Assembly (NCBI RefSeq): GCF_003589595.1
Contig: NW_020653713.1
Coordinates: forward strand, 4,517,056 to 4,581,055
Reading direction: 5' to 3'
DNA: 64,000 bases
From: Hyposmocoma kahamanoa
Lineage: Eukaryota; Arthropoda; Insecta; Lepidoptera; Cosmopterigidae
Shown here: positions 1-11,459 of the stretch, in pieces
Numbering within the stretch: the stretch's first letter is position 1
Layout of the letters: the number at the start of each line of letters is the position of its first letter
Translations under genes and position numbers: made by a program
Notes under the pieces: generated by a model
The model's input: only the letters and a program-made list of their open reading frames with translations
What the model was told of the DNA's origin: nothing
Database searches by the model: none

Positions 1-126
1 GATGGCGACACTTGAATAAAACAAAATATAAAGTATTGAATCTCGAAAAATTTGACGTATATAATACAAAATAAGAAGTATACAATTTAAAAAAGAAATT
101 CAAAACTATTTATACATCATTTTTAT

Positions 127-440
127 GTTTTTATTCATCATTTTTAGCAGCATTAGAACTCCTTGTGAAAGAGTTCGTCCAGCGAAGTACTACCACCTTA
201 CCTATATCTGCCGCCAAGTAGTAATGTTACTGCGTTCCGGTTTAGAAGAGTAAGGGTGCTGGTGAAATTATAGGCACATGGGACTTGTCATCTTTGTCTT
301 AGGGTGACGGGCGCAGAGGCAGTGCCCCTCAAATCTTTGCGATTTAAAGCTCTGAGTGGCACTGCAACTGTTACGGACAGGCGTGTAGCTATAAACCATC
401 AGGCGTACGACTTGTTCGTGCCGTCACTTGATATTATATA
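127..440 (+). repeat. Short interspersed repeat, family C
   Basis: Copy of a repeat found about nine times in this window, recognised by a block beginning GAGTTCGTCCAG and a later block CAGTGCCCCTCA. Other copies lie near 3985, 21193, 24255, 33187, 42838 (reverse), 49190, 53205 and 59060 (reverse fragment). No coding capacity is seen. It looks like a non-autonomous lepidopteran element, but its class is not determined. Confidence 0.65.
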
Positions 441-1246
441 AAAAAAATTTTAGGAAAATTCAACTAAAATTAATTTACGTTTATGAAAATTGGTGAAAAA
501 TGGATTCTCGAAACTAACTAACGTTTTAGCAATGACTCGAAATTGGATTTTAAAATAATTCTAATGGTACCATGTAAAAAATGTAGAAGATTAACTGACC
601 TTTTACCAAAATAACGATAATGGTCACTCTGCGCCCCTCCCCAGTTTTAGATACGCATCGGGCCGCGCACACTGACGGAACGGCAACAAGGCAGTAAAAC
701 CATTTCCGGAAATCCGGAATTCAAAAAAGTAATTAATTATTATTTGAGTCTTAACAACTCTATGTCGCGCTTTGTAGCTATATCTATACATGTATCTCTA
801 TATGTGGAGCCTTTTTCCGACCATTGGTTATGGCCCAGTAAGTACATACATGACTGTCTCGAACTCCACCATGTAAGTCCACCATGGTATAATAAGACAA
901 ATATGGTAATTTCATACAAACGTAGCGCGGCTTGTGTGACGGAAGCTGTGCCGTTATCAGATAGGATTTTACACGCAGGCAGCTTCATCTCACAATTAAT
1001 CTTCTTAGGGCCATTATGGCGTAGCCAGAATTAACAGTGTTCAGTGTTAGCAGTGGCTCGCTGACAGCGACAAATTTGAACCCTTGTCAGTCATTGTCGG
1101 CAGACCGCCAAAGCATTGTGTTTTTTACCTATTTATTTTATATCCATTTAAATATATTATTTCGATGCTTATCGTTACTATAACTGGTTGCTCGCTCGTT
1201 AACAATAGTGTTTTTATTTTAGTAATTATATGTTATAATTTTGCAG

Positions 1247-4200
1247 GTGAACAACAGACTCCAACCAAACATCTATTTCTGCGCCCATGATCATAAATCA
1301 AAATATATTACGCAAAATAAAAACCTGGTCTTCAAAGAGACTACTGAGTTCAGAGATGGAGATCCGCCTCTTGAAATTACGTTCAGTGAAGATATAAAAT
1401 ATGAAATATTTGTGCCAACATGCTCGTACAGAATGGGAACGAATAAAATTGGATATGGAGCAGCTGTTCTTGGTGAGATACTAATTCATATTATTTTCGT
1501 CATTATCATCAATCCATCAAGTGTCCCCTCTAAAAAGAGGGTTTAGCTTATTAAATTCAAATCATCTTTATTTCATAGGTTATTTCAAATTACACTTGAA
1601 ATCGTCTTATTAATTAAATTCTACTGCTCATTCGTAACGCAGAGTCCCCTGAGAAGAATGAGCAAGAAACTCTAGGGGTTGCTGTGTTAAATATACGTTT
1701 CAATACATTTAACATTTTCAATATTTATTTCAAACAATGAAGATTGAGACTGCCTGCAAGAGTTAAAGGTGTCACTACTGTAGATTCTTTGTCATCCGTG
1801 ACAGTATAGGCTCATAAAAAAAATGTACGCAGAAACTGTACAATATCATCATCATGTCAACCGGAACACGTCCACTGCACTGAACATAGGCCCCCAAAGA
1901 TTTCCAAACTAGCCGATCGGACGCGGCGTGCATCCATCGGTTACCAGGTTAGTAGGGGCCGTCGCACTGAACGCCTTCCGGTTCGTGGTCTCCGTTCGAG
2001 AACCTTTTTGCCCCAACGGCCGTCAGTTCTACGAGCTGTGTGCCCTGTCCACTGCCACTTCAACTTACTAATCCTTTAGGCTGTCGGTGACTTTCGTTCT
2101 TCTACGGATCTCCTCATTTCTGAAACGAGAAGACGTCCCGGAGCTTCCCAAAAGCTGCCCAACCGAGTCGAACTCGAGGATTGACCTCTTTCTCGAAGTT
2201 GGCCCTGCCTAATTGGACGGTTTGTCCGAGGTAGACATACTCGTCAACAACTTTGAGAGTAGAGGTTCCCACTGTTACAGCGGTGGGTATGACTTGGACA
2301 TTCGACATAAGCTTCGTCTTGTCCATGTTCATTTTTAGACCCACCTGCTGGGAAACTCTATTGAGGTCACCGAGCATGGTGCCACGCTCTTCCAAGGATT
2401 CTGCCATGACCACGATATCATCTGCAAATTGAAGGTGAGTGATGTACTCGCCGTTGATGTTGATGCCGAGTCCTTTCCAGTTCAGTAACATGAAGGCATT
2501 TTCCAATGCAGTGGTGAACAGTTTCGTACAAATTTCGTTTCAATCATCTCGTTCCACGTCGCAATTGGATAGGCCTTGTGCATTGGTCCTGGAGTCGAAC
2601 TGACATAGCGTTTCTGTACAAACACTTCAACACTTCGATATATCGATAGTCAATGCGGCACCGTTGTAGAGACTAAGGGTCGTATTCTAGAACTCTACTC
2701 AATGCTCAAGTCAGGACTTGAGTATGATTCAAAGCACTAGAAATTATACTCAAGTCCTTGCCATTAGGGTCGTATTTCTAGTGCTTGAAATCATGCTCAA
2801 GTCTGCTCTAATCCTGACTTGAGCATTGAGCAGAGTTCTGGAATACGACCCTCAATCTCGATCGAATCAGACGCTTTGTCATAGTCCATAACGCTAAGCA
2901 TAACGGCAGGTTATACTCCTCGGCCTTCTGTATAACCTGCCGCAGCGTGTGGATGTGATCTGTAGTACTGAAGCCCTTTCAGAAATCGGCTTGTTCGGCG
3001 GGCTGGAAGTCAACGAATCTGCGCGCGAGACGGTTCGTGATGACACGTGAAAACAGCTTATAAACGTGGCTTAGAAGCGAGATGAACCTGTATTTCTTCA
3101 ATCCCTATTGTTATCTCCCTTTTTGAAGAAGAGTATCACCTCCTCTCTGAGAAGGACTCTTAGTACCGGTGTTCCACCCGCTTTCAGAAGCTCGGATGTA
3201 ATTCCGTCTTCACCCGGTGCCTTGTTGTTTTTAGCTGTTTCAGAGCCATCTTAATCTCGTACAGACTGATGTCTGGGATATCCTCAGTATAGTGTTGGGT
3301 GAGCTTGGTTCTGCGCTATCTATTGGCGCCATGGGTACTTGGTGATACTTTTCTGTGCTGTACATACATTGGGGGGTTTTAGACCATTTCATTTCATTAG
3401 TGTTGGTAGATCGCCAGAGCCTCGTTAGTAGGAGCAGGGTGTACCGTGTGCTGGTGAGGTTGGCTATTAAGCACCGTAGGGTAGGGTGGGTGGCGCCCCT
3501 TACACCCTACAATACACAATACAATAACCATTAGCATAAAGTTTTTGTTTCACTATAGTTTTAATATAATATCAACCGTAATGTTATTATTCAGACGTCT
3601 GTTAAGAATACCTAGTTTATTTTTAATCCTCATGTGATTTTTAATAAAAAATAAAGTATTCCTCTTAATATATATAACTTTTTCTTTCGTATATGTACTG
3701 TGACTCTAGTGTAAGAATGTTAATCTCTTTAAACTTATCTCTCAAAGACACTCTGGGGCCCAGATTGTAATAAGCGAATAGTTCAGTGCAAGTTGGGGAA
3801 GTCATATGTTTTTCAATAGTTGTGAACCTTCTTCGACATGCAGGTTTTATCACAATATTTTCTTTTACCGTTAGAGAGGTAATGCTATTAAACATGCACA
3901 TATGTGTGTAACTTAAAAATTAAAGTCAAATGTACATGTCCCCGCTGGGATTCGAAAAATCGACCTCTTGTTTGAGATACAGTTTAGTTTTAGTAGCAGT
4001 GGAGCTTCTTGTAAAAGAGTTCGTCCAGGGAAGTACTGCTTATTTCTGCCGCCAAGTCATAATGTGAGCATTACTGCGTTCCAATTTTGAAGGGAAAGAG
4101 TGCTAGTGAAATTACAGGCACATGGGACTTATCAAGTTATGTACCACGTTGACTGGCGCAGTGACAGTGCCCTTCAGATCTTTGTGATTTAAAGCTCTGA

Positions 4201-4644
4201 GTGGCACTGCAACTGTTATGGACAGGTGTCGCTTACCACCAGTCCCACGACTTGTCCGTCCCGAGATACAATTAATTATCTTCAATTCGCAGTGGAGTTA
4301 TTAGGTATTTTTAATTAAAATTAAAAAAATACTTTATTTGATGAGCAATACAGGTTAACAATAAAAGAAATACAACCTTTTATTTACAGTATAGTGGAAG
4401 AACTTACGAACATTTCTGTCAATAAAAGCTTAATTATTTCAATACAATGCTTTGTACCGTTTCAGAATCGAACAACCGGAAAATGAGGTACACGGTCTTC
4501 TGGTCATCGGAACGGTTTCCATTCCTAATGTTTTATTTAGTCGTCGTAGGATTGGCTTCGGTGTATGTCGCCATATACTTTACCTTTAAGAAGTTAATAA
4601 CGAGACGTACTACTGCGTTAAAAACAAAGACCCCTCTTGCCTAG
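1247..4644 (+). CDS. MPPE1: MPPE1/PGAP5-like metallophosphoesterase, C-terminal exons only
   Basis: Two exons at 1247-1472 and 4466-4644 splice cleanly: acceptor TTTTGCAG, donor G|GTGAGA in phase 1, acceptor CCGTTTCAG, stop TAG. The first encodes a stretch with HDH and VPTCSYRMG, which resembles the end of the MPPE1 catalytic domain (a GHTH metal ligand followed by a VPSFSWR-like block). The second encodes a basic linker, one hydrophobic membrane span and a lysine-rich tail (ITRRTTALKTKTPLA) ending at the C-terminus. In vertebrates MPPE1/PGAP5 removes an ethanolamine-phosphate from the GPI anchor in the ER so that anchored proteins can leave. Upstream exons with the other metal ligands lie before the window. 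The HDH in place of GHTH should be noted. Family assignment rests on motif layout and the C-terminal membrane anchor, so it is probable rather than certain. Confidence 0.72.
1845..3300 (-). mobile_element. Degenerate RTE-type LINE with reverse transcriptase remains
   Basis: The longest open stretch (2114-2506) contains the reverse transcriptase motif FADDIVVMAE followed by VGLKMNMDKTKLM, typical of RTE-like elements of Lepidoptera. Upstream on the same strand, frames near 3110-3250 encode KAPGEDGITSELLKAGG and REEVILFFKKGDNN, the earlier reverse transcriptase motifs. Sequence at 1845-2100 matches the usual RTE 3' untranslated region (compare 55865-56155). The reading frame is broken by frameshifts and by a palindromic element at 2675-2854. 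It lies in the intron between the two MPPE1-like exons and is not functional. Confidence 0.8.
2675..2854. mobile_element. Palindromic MITE inserted in the RTE reverse transcriptase
   Basis: The two ends are inverted copies beginning AGGGTCGTATTCTAGAACTC and ending GAATACGACCCT, so the unit can fold into a long hairpin. The LINE frame is split exactly here: an AFDSIE-like motif lies on one side and the continuation on the other. A second, rearranged copy lies at 8135-8382. No open frame is present. Confidence 0.8.
3665..3860 (-). mobile_element. LINE C-terminal fragment (RVSLRDKFKE type)
   Basis: The minus strand encodes LGPRVSLRDKFKEINILTL and then SQYIYE, the pattern of the region after the reverse transcriptase in a lepidopteran LINE family. 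A related fragment lies at 34657-34770. It is a truncated remnant with no reverse transcriptase motifs left. Confidence 0.6.
3985..4275 (+). repeat. Short interspersed repeat, family C
   Basis: Full-looking copy of the repeat described at 127-440, in the MPPE1-like intron about 190 bp before the last exon. Confidence 0.65.
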
Positions 4645-5083
4645 AATTTAAAGTAGTAAGTACCTGATTGACAGCAACCTATCGGCTTTTATATTACACG
4701 TTGTTGGAAATGCATTTATCGATAAGCAATTCATGAAAGTGTGTCTTTTTATGATAAAACCGTCCGAATTAAAATATCCATGAACTTGATTAAAATAATT
4801 ATGTGTAACATGTCGCTTAAAACTGGTCACAAATTTGACACTACTTACATCTATTTCGGGTTTTACCATTGGATATAGGTAAACCAATTTGCGGAGATCT
4901 CTTTAGTGAGCCTTCGTGACCATAGACTAGTCAAACTTTTATTCTGTAAGCAAGATTCACAAATGCGTGTGAACTAATTATCAAACTTTTACACATATCA
5001 CAACTCTAGTTATCATAATTAAAATAGATAAGTACCGTCAAAAGTTTAAGTTGTAATTGTACTAAACTGTAAAAAAGGTATAG

Positions 5084-5178
5084 GAAATGAAACTATTTTT
5101 CCGGATTTAAATCGCGTATATTTGTTTTTTCGGGTTTGTTAGAAATCCGGAAAAATAGTTTCACTTCCTATGTGTAAC
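5084..5178. mobile_element. Penelope-like element terminal sequence, fold-back
   Basis: TAGGAAATGAAACTATTTTT and its inverted copy flank a short centre containing CGCGTATATTTGTTTTTTC. The same blocks recur at 22655-22752, 31315-31410 (next to a Penelope-like GIY-YIG remnant) and 46436-46567, so these are taken as Penelope-like termini. Confidence 0.55.
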
Positions 5179-5241
5179 AATCGCGAAAACCTAAGAAATC
5201 AATATGTATAAAAAGGTTACCTATCAGTAGTTCGATATGAC

Positions 5242-5485
5242 ATTTTCCAGAAGTAACGTTTGCTCGAATTTTCATAACGTCGAAAGTAATTTTGAAATGT
5301 TTGTGTTTGTTGTTGTCTGTGTTTGATGTCTGTGAAAATGTTTTTTTCTTTTAAACCTAACTTAACCTAACCTAACCGAACCTAATCGTGTCTTTACGAT
5401 AAACATCCAATATATCCTGAAAGAACAACGGCTTCGTTCGGTTTTCGGTGTAATGAAAACTCGAACAAACGTTACTTCGGAAAAG
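5242..5485. mobile_element. Inverted-repeat element carrying six CCTAA-type units
   Basis: Arms of about 33 bp at 5242-5275 and 5453-5485 are inverted copies (core AAGTAACGTTTGCTCGAA against TTCGAACAAACGTTACTT-like). Inside, 5356-5385 is six 5-bp units reading CCTAA, CTTAA, CCTAA, CCTAA, CCGAA, CCTAA, which is the complement of the insect telomere repeat TTAGG with two changes. Confidence 0.65.
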
Positions 5486-5489
5486 AAAA

Positions 5490-8130
5490 ATTCGAGCTTG
5501 TGATAGGATTACCGTAAAAACGGTTTCAAACGGGGTCTGACAACTTTAAGAAAAATTAAAGGATTATTAATTTACCATGAAATTAATTCAAGATTCTGTG
5601 TTAATTAATCGTCAAATGAATTTAAAGAGCAAAAGAAATGCCAAAAATCTTTTTAAGGTCATATTAGTCTACTGTAACATTTTTAAATTGAAGTCTTTAT
5701 GATTGTAGGATTTAGCATAGATAAGAAAATAACAGTATTTTGTAACTCTGTTTTATCGAAAATATGAATAGTTAGCCATTTCCTTTGTTTAGCATTATAC
5801 TGTTATTGACATACAATGCAGTAATTTTACAGGTTAAATTATTGTGTTCAGAAGTGTACGAAGAGAGACGTAGTTTTTAAACTTATTTATTTATGTTTTT
5901 TTTTGTGTTTATCAGACATTTTGGTCAAGTTATATTCAGCGGTCAGCGTAAATGCATATACCTTATGGAGGAATTTTATTTTTTCCGTGCATAAAAGCAC
6001 CTCATTCTCCAAAGTGCAGGTCACTTTAACAAAAAAGAACATAAGGTACTACTATTTAATATTAAATGAAAGAAGCTTCTGTCGTATTGAGCAAAATAGG
6101 ACTGGCGTTGAATATAATCAGGACATGTAGGTATTGTAGCGCTTAATGATAGGATGCTTTTAGGTATTAGAAAGAAGTACATTTAACCCGCCTTTCTATT
6201 AGCTTTCCAATAACATTCCAATAAGTATATCCTAGTTTCTTTTAACTATAGCGAGCCTCTAGTACACTGCATTTCATTCTGCAGCTATCTGAAAACCGCC
6301 TTGTCTATGATTAATTCTTTTAAAGACTGGCATAAGGTATGATTTCGTTGCCTTTATTACCATTGACATAAATTATAATTTATTAATAATGAGCCTATAG
6401 TTGCATTTAATTTTGTAGTTATTTTAAAATTTAATTTTTTGTGACAAAGTTATGTAATTAAAGATATAAATTTCGAACCCTTCATATTGTACGTTTGTTA
6501 GTGCAGTCAGGGATGATTTTGGCTCTCCATATTGCCAAATTTTGAAGTAGGTACTAATAGAAATTAATATTTGTGTCGAAAGGAAATTCAAGCGCCACCA
6601 TTTCAGAGTTAAATTTTAACTTGTTGGTCTTCTGCGTTGTATGCTTAAAATAATATGTACATAAAATAGTGTGAATGGAAGTTTAGAAACAAGAATAAAC
6701 GGATGACTGGGTATGAAAGGTCTGATACGAAACGAAAGTTAAATCGGAGGTCCATAGTCTCTGCCTACCCCATTGGGAGACGTGATTCGTATGTAATTCA
6801 GAACAAATATGTTTGCATGCCTGAATCTATGTTGCAGTGTATGTCAGCAGAAAAATTCTAAATTAACATTGTAATCCTCCATGTTAAATGCTTATTTCAA
6901 TTAATTTTACTTCAGTCAAATTGTAATTGTATTGTGATAGATTGTTGCAATAATAGATAGTACAATTTATGCTTTACCTATTTATGTTTAATGATTATGT
7001 CTTTTATTTCCAAGAAGTTACGGTTATATTTTGTTTTATTTTATGTAAGTATTCCTAATTTGTTATAGTATAATTTATGTTAATTTACAAGGAAGAAATA
7101 AATGATTGTCAAATTATTTATATTTGAAAATATGACAAAGAAAACCAAATAAATTGAACACAATATACGTACATAATTCGATACTGAATTATAGTCATAA
7201 TTTACTTTAATTTTTTAAATTGATTCTTATGTACAAAACTAATGTTGTATTCATATTATTTAGAAATTAAATATATTTATACTTATTTTAATTTTCTTAC
7301 ATCAATAACCTTCCTTATTATTCCTTATTATTCTCAGCGAACAGAATATACAAATCACACTGTATATGTGCGTTTGTTTACATTATTAAGGTGTAATAAC
7401 AAATATCACTTGAAACTATTTCTCATTAATTACCAGATAGATAGCGAAATAAGTAGCGTATATTTACCTAAAGTTCATGGATGTAACACACATATAGAGT
7501 GGACAATAACTCCTGACATTCCTAAATTATTATAATGTAACTCGCTATTACTTTAATGCATTGTTGTGCTTGACGAAAAAATTGTAAATAAAAATACACA
7601 CACCGGCACATTTTACGAAACAACATAAAATAAGAATATAGGTATAATATTAACATTTATATTTAAATAAAGATAAAGCAATTTAATTAACATCTCAATA
7701 CTCAATACTTTATTGCATTCCCAAAAGTTTACAATGTAGCAGGTGAACACGCTTAAAGTAGAGCATCGGGACCCTATTGGGCACAGCAAAAACACATACA
7801 CAACACAAACACAGAGAGGGCAACATTTATAAATAAAATCTTCAAAAACCTTACAAGAAACAAAATACAATTTATACAAAAAGACAATTCTTAAATCTCA
7901 AATAAATTTTAACACTATATTATAATTAAAAAAAAATTAATAAATATTTATATGCTATTAACAAGGAAAATAAAATTAATAATAATAATAAAATATTGCG
8001 GTAGCATTTGTGCCTAGTATTTATACATGTATGTCATCTAAATACACTGTGTACATTCATTATTTTAATAGGAACATATTTCTTTACCGTTTCAATATTC
8101 ACTTATTCGCTTACGTCTTTTGAACATAGA
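5490..8130. other. AT-rich intergenic stretch, no gene seen
   Basis: Only short open frames without recognisable motifs or paired splice sites occur here. It separates the end of the MPPE1-like gene from the 3' side of PIGW, so it probably holds their untranslated ends and flanking DNA. Confidence 0.5.
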
Positions 8131-8134
8131 CGTA

Positions 8135-8382
8135 TTAGGGTCGTATACCAGAACTCTACTCAATGCTAGTCCTTGCCATTAGGATGATGACGACCCTTAG
8201 AGTCGTATTCCAGAACTGTACTTAATGCTCAAGTTAGGATTTGAGCAGACTTGAGTATGATTTCAAGCACTGGAAATACGACCCTAATGGCAAGGACTTG
8301 AGTATGATTTCTAGTGCTTTGAATCATACTCTAGTCCTGACTTGAGCATTGAGTAGAGTTCTAGAATACGAGCCTAATAACT
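8135..8382. mobile_element. Palindromic MITE, rearranged second copy
   Basis: Same family as 2675-2854: ends AGGGTCGTATACCAGAACTC and GAGTTCTAGAATACGAGCCT, with internal ACTTGAGTATGATTTC blocks in both orientations. An extra partial end at 8137-8210 suggests one copy inserted into or recombined with another. Confidence 0.7.
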
Positions 8383-9033
8383 TGGAATGGATTATTTTTT
8401 TTAATTTGTGACAAATCAGAAATGACTGAAAATTTAAAAATTATAAGAATTTGATGTTGACGAAATCAAAGTGTAATAAATAACAAAAAATCAACTAGTT
8501 AACAAAATTTACATAGATACAAAATCAACTTCGAACCTCTCAACAAATCTTTTATTAAGAATTAAAACCAATGAATGAAAAAATAACAGTCAACTAATTT
8601 TGTATTTTCAAATTACACCTAAACGAAAAGGGTAAAATAATCAGACATAGTTTTCTTTAAAACTTCTGCTAAATGTGCTGGTATGTGTATAACTATTTTT
8701 TTTTTTAGTTTTTTTATTTTTAGTGCCGAGATTTTAGAAGGAATACTCTCTATGTATATTACTGTATTTCGTGAAGGTTAGGCAAATACAATGCTTATTC
8801 TGCTCTCTGTTGATTACGATTTGAAACTTTGAAAATGTCCCCATATTAATCCATGTAATCACTTGAGTGCATGGTTTTGGCCACTTCCATAGTATCATTT
8901 AAGATATTGATTTTATAGATTATAAATACAGGGGAGCTTGAAATATATCACGAGATATGAGTGACATCTCAAACAATATGCTTTTCATATCAGACTTAGG
9001 AGTTGTTCTTGTTACAAGCAAAGGTTTTAGGTT

Positions 9034-10374
9034 TCAAATCTTTAATCCCACTTTTTTCAAATACACAACTAAAAATAAAGTTAAAACCATATAAACATTT
9101 AAAATAACAATAGAAAATGAACTGGACACAAACAGTGTACGGCAGGATAAATTTACTGCACCGGTTAGTAAATTTGCTGTTAAAAAGTATATTAAGCCGT
9201 TGTCGTTGATAGCTAAAATAATTAACGGAACTTGAAATAACAGTTTTTTATCTTTATCTTGAAACAACACTTCAATAAAATACATTAAACATATTATACT
9301 TGTAAAAACTGAGGACAAATAAATACAATAACTTGAATTTGCTAATGTTCTAGATACAGGTAGATCATTATTTAAAAAATACAGTGCCATCCATTGAATA
9401 ACACTTAAACATGCAAGTTTGAGAACAATATTAATTTTTGATTTTGTATGATCACTCAATTCAGTTTTGACATATGCAGCATACAAATAAAGAGAAACGT
9501 AACCCAAACACGAAGTAATACCTTCCCTATTGGCTGTTATTAAGCTAGTTCTAGGAGTATCACTAAATACCCAGTCTTGTAAACCAAAGTATAATATTAA
9601 TTCATGAAACACCAATATTATAAGGCTAAATAAGAAAGGTCTGTTTGAAAGGAATAATATGCATGTAGCTAATAATTTACAAAGAGCTAGAGTGAAAAAG
9701 AAATTCCAATGCACTCCATATTCGGTCACATGTTCTTGATAGTCTAATTGTTTCACAGATATGAATCTGGCTATACCTAACAGTATTAGAATAGTAAAAA
9801 ATTTTGCATTTGATTTTATTATTACCAAAGTTTTATGTTTTTGAAGGTCTTTGTGTACTAACCCACTCATAAGAACAAACAGACCTACTCCAGTGTCCAT
9901 TAGACTGAAACCGTATTTTTCAGTTTTAGCCAGGTCACGTGGAAACACTTGAAAATCAACAGCCAATATACATAAAACTGTAATCAAATACGTCAAACCT
10001 CGAAGACAAGATATGGTTTGTATATTTGTCGTTAATAATACATTTTGTTGTGCCAACATTTTACAAATATCTATTTCATGATTCACAGTAATAAATTTCA
10101 AAATTAAAAGTGTGAATATTATTAAATTTAAAACATAAATATAGTTAGATAATATTGTATGAGCAAAAATCAAAGACAATACTATTACAAAATAATCGTA
10201 AACATAGCAAAGTAGGCCTCTTGTCTTACGTTTTATAGAACAATATAGTGTACATTGCACGGTAAAAAATATACAAAAAAACGTCCGGAGTGCCGTCGTG
10301 CCGTGGTTATTCTGCATGAAAGATTCATGATATTTCTTGTACTCGCTGGCATTCATCGCTATTTCTTGAGACAT
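9034..10374 (-). CDS. PIGW: PIGW, GPI-anchor inositol acyltransferase
   Basis: An intact single-exon frame of 446 residues. PIG-W (GWT1 in yeast) transfers a fatty acyl chain from acyl-CoA to the inositol of GlcN-PI, an early step of GPI-anchor assembly in the ER membrane. The protein is almost wholly hydrophobic, with many membrane spans. Family signatures are visible: AVDFQVFPRDLAKTEKYG at about 138-155, LMDTGVGLFV at 159-168, YGVHWNFFFTLA at 219-230 and NREGITSCLGY at 282-292. It is somewhat shorter than the human protein (about 504 residues). The start chosen is the first ATG; it gives the hydrophilic N-terminus normal for the family, and no better ATG lies upstream. The gene is divergent from Stam and convergent with the MPPE1-like gene, another GPI enzyme. 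No frameshift or missing signature is seen. Confidence 0.95.
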   Translation of the reverse strand: MSQEIAMNASEYKKYHESFMQNNHGTTALRTFFCIFFTVQCTLYCSIKRKTRGLLCYVYDYFVIVLSLIFAHTILSNYIYVLNLIIFTLLILKFITVNHEIDICKMLAQQNVLLTTNIQTISCLRGLTYLITVLCILAVDFQVFPRDLAKTEKYGFSLMDTGVGLFVLMSGLVHKDLQKHKTLVIIKSNAKFFTILILLGIARFISVKQLDYQEHVTEYGVHWNFFFTLALCKLLATCILFLSNRPFLFSLIILVFHELILYFGLQDWVFSDTPRTSLITANREGITSCLGYVSLYLYAAYVKTELSDHTKSKINIVLKLACLSVIQWMALYFLNNDLPVSRTLANSSYCIYLSSVFTSIICLMYFIEVLFQDKDKKLLFQVPLIILAINDNGLIYFLTANLLTGAVNLSCRTLFVSSSFSIVILNVYMVLTLFLVVYLKKVGLKI

Positions 10375-11459
10375 TGTACATCCAGGCCACTGGATACCGC
10401 CTAACTATTGCGGTGGGTTAGATCCTTGTTTTCATAAAATTCACCGTGCTCATTGGTTGAAATCAAAGTGTTCGGTAACTTACAGGGGAATGTACTTCCC
10501 ACTTCGTATTTTGTACTCTTTTTTATGGAGATCTACAATAGAAAACACATTGTTTCGAAAAAAATTGATAACATTGTTTTAATAACGCCGCGTTATCACG
10601 TTGTATCAGCTGATTGTCAATGTCATAAAATTTATAGGACGTATTACTTTTGTATACATTGACTTTTTGAATATTAAAAATGCATTAATAAAAAACAAAC
10701 AAGGTGTGCAGGTTTTTGATGTATTGTTTAAATAAAACCAAATTAAAGCAAATAAATTACAATTTTGAAAAGGAATTTAATAATTCGTAGTCCCACAAAA
10801 ACGATACACATTTCTAAATTTTCAAACGATAGAATTAATCTGCAAAAACGCAACAATAAAACGCTGTTGATTTTGTTTAGTGGTCATGTTCGTTTTGTAA
10901 TGAAATTTTTTTTTATTCCAAATAATGTAATCGAACAACATAATTTTGTTATTTTTTTAACATTGTTGATGTTTCCCATATGTTTTCATTGTAATTTAGA
11001 TAACGACCAATTTCATCGTGTACGGTGCGCGGTGCCACATATACCGAAAATCAGTTGCGAAATTTTATAGCCTTTCCAATTAGAGGCCAATATCAATAAA
11101 ATATCATAAACTTGACTATTATAATATGACAGTAGTGTATAACAATTTTCGGTTACAATTCCTCGTTTGAATTGTAGAAATTAGGAATTATACTTTATGT
11201 ATTTATAAATGAAAAAGCAAATTTTATTAAAATTATTGGTGCGTGGTAAAACATATTAAATCTATGGGTAAAACTCATTTCGAATTTACAATGGAACGAG
11301 TGTGACTTCATACGTCATGCGGTTGTTCGGTTGTTTTGTTGTTCGATCGTGTAATTTTTTCATTTAATTGTGAAATTTACCTTAGAAAATAAAAAAATAC
11401 AATTGGAATAGTTCAACGCGTTGTCAACTGTAAATTTAATCAATATTTAGTGTGTAAAT
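10375..11459. promoter_or_regulatory. Intergenic region between divergent PIGW and Stam starts
   Basis: The two start codons point away from each other across 1085 bp. An inverted CCAAT box (ATTGG) lies about 80 bp upstream of the PIGW ATG. The 101-codon frame at 10765-11070 shows no family resemblance and is not called. Both promoters should lie here, but transcription starts cannot be placed. Confidence 0.5.

Noticed and set aside
10765..11070. 101-codon frame between PIGW and Stam with a hydrophobic middle
   Set aside because: No family resemblance, AT-driven codons, and it lies in the shared upstream region; open frames of this length occur by chance in such DNA.
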